Of a DNA stretch of 9,536 bases, positions 6,446 to 9,536 are shown one piece after another (position 1 is the stretch's first letter; every line of letters begins with the position of its first letter). Source of the stretch: Prosthecobacter debontii (lineage in GTDB: Bacteria > Verrucomicrobiota > Verrucomicrobiia > Verrucomicrobiales > Akkermansiaceae). The notes under the pieces are model-generated. The model made no database searches. It was not told the DNA's origin and was given only the letters and a program-made list of their open reading frames with translations. Both the position numbers and the translations under genes were made by a program. The DNA lies in NCBI GenBank assembly GCA_945883455.1, contig CAMCXJ010000078.1, positions 1-9,536 on the forward strand, given 5' to 3'.

Positions 6446-9400
6446 ATGAAACCCAACTCCCGCCACCTTGGCTCTCTCGCCATCGCCTCCAGCGCATGGC
6501 TCAGCATTTCCTCCGCGCAGGCTCAGAGCACTCTTTACTGGGATGCAAACGCCGCCACAGCTCTCCAGACCGACGGTGCAGGTGCATGGCTCGGCGCCAA
6601 CCTATGGTGGAATGGTGCGCCAACTCTAGCTGGGTCTCCGGCAGCAACGCGGTCTTCGGCTACAGCGGTGCCGGCGGTGCGGTGACCTTGGCTGGCACCA
6701 CCACGATCGGCTCGCTCGTCTTCAATCCGTTCACCGGCACTTACACGCTGGGCACCGCCGGGGCAGGGAACACCATCACGCTCAACAATGGTATCACGAA
6801 GAATTCTACTGGCGTTGTAACCATTGTCAGCCCTCTGTCTTTGGGTGGAGCTCAAACGTGGACAAACTACGGGGCATCCAATATCAACCTTCAAGGCACC
6901 ACGACCTTGGCCGGCAACTTGACCTTTGGTGGATTCGGTAACTTTGATTTCAGCAATACCCTTGGCGTCATCGCCGGGTCGGGCAATCTCATCATGAATG
7001 GAACAGGCCAGCTTCAGTTGAGCGCCGGCGGCACCGCTCCCACCCATACCTTCACCGGTGATCTCGTAGTGAACGGTGGCTCGGTTGGATTCCAGGTATC
7101 CAGCGTCCTGAGTGGTCGCAACACCACGCTCAACGGCGGCTACCTCGGTGGACGCTTCAACAGCGGTTTCACATGGACCGGCGGGCTAGGGACAGGGGCC
7201 AACCAAATCCAGATCACCGGTGGGGTGAGCGGCTTCAGTGGGGAATCAAACAGCAGCTCCACCTTTCAAATCGGCACCGCACTTTCCACGCTTAAATGGG
7301 GCGCAACCGGCGAAAACGGGGCCACCGGCTTCTTTAATCCGACCGCTTTGTTCCTGAACGGTGCCGATCGGATGAACGCCAACGGCACAGGCCCGCTGAA
7401 CAATGGGATTGATCTCAACGGCAGCAACCGCACGTTCACCTCCAACCACACCAACTGGGACGGCTCAGCTACCACCGGCGGCGTGATCAACGGAGCCATT
7501 ATCAATACCGCGGGAACCGCTGCTGGCCTCATCCGCACCGGCGTCGGCAACCTCAGCCTCATTGCCGCCAACACATACAATGGAGCCACGACGATCAACG
7601 GCGGCACGCTCACGCTAAGGACCAACGGCACGATTGCCAGCACCACCGCGCTCAACCTCGGCGGCGGCATCCTGCGCCTGGTTAACACGGCGAATACGCA
7701 GCGCTTCGCCGATGTCGCGATCTCCGCCACCGCGGGCGGCGGCATCACCTATGAAAACACCGCTGGCGCGGTCAACTACACCGAATCGCTCGGTGCGCTC
7801 ACCCTTACCAAAGGGCAGGTCAATGTCCTCCTGACCAACGATCATAATGCGGCCGCCGGCAGTCAAACGCTGACTTTCGGCACCGCCGGCACCGGCAACC
7901 TGGCTCAAGGTGGAGGAAGAGGAACTATTACTTTCTCCGCTCCTACCACGGGCTTGAATGCCACCAAGAACAGGGTCGCCGTCTTCGGTGAAACCGCGAC
8001 GGCGGCTGGAGGTATCATCGGGCCATGGGCGACCCTCGGCACTGCGGCGAACGTTCAGACCTCTTACGCCGCCTACGATGCGTCGGGCTTTGTGGTTGCT
8101 GCGTCACTTACCGCGGCTGCGGTCGATACCGACCTCTCCAGCTCCACGGGGAACTACGACATCAATACCGCTGCCGCCTTCACGCTTGCCGCAACCCGCA
8201 CCGTCAATGCCCTTCAGTTCCAGGGTGCCGCGTCCACACTGGATCTTGGGACCAACAGGCTGGAAACCAACGGTATATTATTCAGCGGTTCGGGGACTGG
8301 TGCCAAGACCATCACCGGCACCGGTGCTGGCGCTCTCACCACGGCCAGCGGCGGTGGCAATCTCTACCTCACCACCGGCCGAGTGATGACGGCGGCTAGT
8401 GAGCACAGGATCAGCGCCCCGATCACCAACGCCGACGGCGGCGGTGTCGTCAATCTGGTAAAATCCGGAGCGGGTATCTTGCGGTTGAATGGCGTCAACA
8501 CTTTCACCGGTGCCATCGACATCAACGCCGGCACCCTGCAAATCGGCGACAACACCGCCAACGGAGCCAAACTCGGCGGTGCTACCGGCATCTACGCCGG
8601 CAACATCTTCATCGCTGCTGGTGCTAACCTCGATTTCCAGACCAACGTCGACCAAACCCTCAGCGGCATCATCAGCGGTGATGGCAACCTCCTCAAGCGC
8701 AACGTCGGCACGCTCACCCTCGGCGATGACAACACCTACACCGGCAAGACGACGATCGGCGCAATCACCAATAACAATAGCCCTACGCTGGTGGTGTCAT
8801 CGTTCAACAGTTACAATGGCGGCACACCCTTGCTGGCCAACAGTTCCCTCGGTGCACCGATCACCTTGGCCAACGCCACCATCCAGATGGGAAGCAACAA
8901 TTCCACTCCCAATCCTACGCTTCGCTACGCTGGTGCTGCCGCTACCGGCGAAACCACCGACCGTATTATCAATTTCACATTCAACTCCTCTGCCACCCGG
9001 ACTCTTGATGCGTCCGGGAGCGGACTGCTCAAGTTCACCAGCCCGTTCACGACCGACAGCGCTTCCACCACCGCCCATCTCGCCTTTACCGGCACTGGCA
9101 GTGGCGAAATCGCCGGCCTGCCATTCCTGTCCGGAAACATCACCAAATCCGGTAATGGCACCTGGACCTTCGCCGGCCCAACTGGCAGCGTCGGATTGGT
9201 TTCCATTACCGCAGGCACCCTCATTGCGACTGATTCCCGTGCGCTCGGTGCGGCCATCGGCAATCTGGCAACGACTGGTGTCACCATCTCAGGAACGGGC
9301 ACGCTGGGCTTGCTGAACAACAGCAGCACCACCTTCGGCGTGGCTGGCACCGGCTACAACATCAACAACTCCGCCTCGGGAGCCACCATCAACGTGGATC

Positions 9401-9536
9401 GCGTTTCCGGAACAGGAGCCGCCACGATGTCCGTCGGCAACCTCACCACCACTTCGACAGCCGCCACGTGGCAGTTGAACTTCACCGGCGCCAACGGCGC
9501 GAGCCTGACCGCCGGCGCGTTGACCGCCCCGCTTTC
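6446..9536 (+). CDS. Giant autotransporter-associated beta-strand repeat (PATR) surface protein, frame break near 6620, 3' end off the window
   Basis: The start at 6446 gives a signal peptide (MKPNSRHLGSLAIASSAW, cleavage near AQA/Q at residue 26), then YWDANAATA and WLGANLWWNGA. That frame ends at 6683-6685. The natural continuation, NSSWVSGSNAVFGYSG, begins in the -1 frame around 6622, and this frame stays open to the right edge, about 970 codons. The body is rich in Gly, Thr, Asn, Ser and Ala. It carries PATR units of the form GxGxLxLxxxNTYxGxTTIxxGTLxL at about 7528-7620, 8446-8547, 8677-8763 and, more degenerate, 9133-9234. PATR units are known as beta-helix passenger segments of exported and outer-membrane proteins; here an adhesin or surface-layer role is inferred. 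The membrane anchor or sorting signal lies outside the window. The break is a one-base deletion, a sequence error or, less likely, programmed -1 frameshifting. Confidence 0.85.

Noticed and set aside
8489..9316. 275-codon plus-strand open frame inside the PATR gene
   Set aside because: It is out of frame with the PATR body, and its product is low-complexity Ser/Pro/Thr, as expected from reading GC-rich repeats in the wrong frame.

Overview
This GC-rich window reads as the chromosome of a Verrucomicrobiota-like bacterium. The signs are a HisRS of the type I associate with chlamydial, verrucomicrobial and plant organellar enzymes, a secreted formylglycine-type sulfatase, and a very large autotransporter-associated beta-strand repeat (PATR) protein behind a signal peptide. 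No phage, CRISPR, restriction or defence genes are visible. The phylum assignment is inferred from gene content and is not proven here.

Layout. Bases 1-1137 run leftward: tRNA-Glu(TTC), an intrinsic terminator, panB (pantothenate/CoA synthesis), then the N-terminus of a HemW-type radical SAM protein cut by the left edge. Bases 1138-1331 are a divergent intergenic region. Bases 1332-4518 run rightward and carry hisS and aspS, a common bacterial pair. The aspS leader and the panB/hemW junction share a family of short AT-rich repeats with core AACCAATAAC. Bases 4519-4938 are a scrapyard region: a 62-codon leftward remnant of a protein with RDASGR repeats, ending at a nested palindrome (4806-4873) built like a REPIN, i.e. 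two inverted REP elements. Bases 4939-6213 encode an exported sulfatase whose CxPxR signature has Leu where Arg is expected. From 6446 to the right edge runs a giant PATR surface protein. Its signal peptide and its repeat body lie in different reading frames.

How the genes relate. The left half is housekeeping: translation (tRNA-Glu, HisRS, AspRS) and cofactor metabolism. The right half looks like cell-envelope and polysaccharide-related accessory genes next to mobile-repeat debris. The most unusual items are the REPIN-like element with the truncated RDASGR-repeat gene beside it, the sulfatase signature substitution, and the frame break in the PATR gene. I see no evidence for a wholly new multi-gene system; the REPIN and repeat remnant come closest to undescribed structure.
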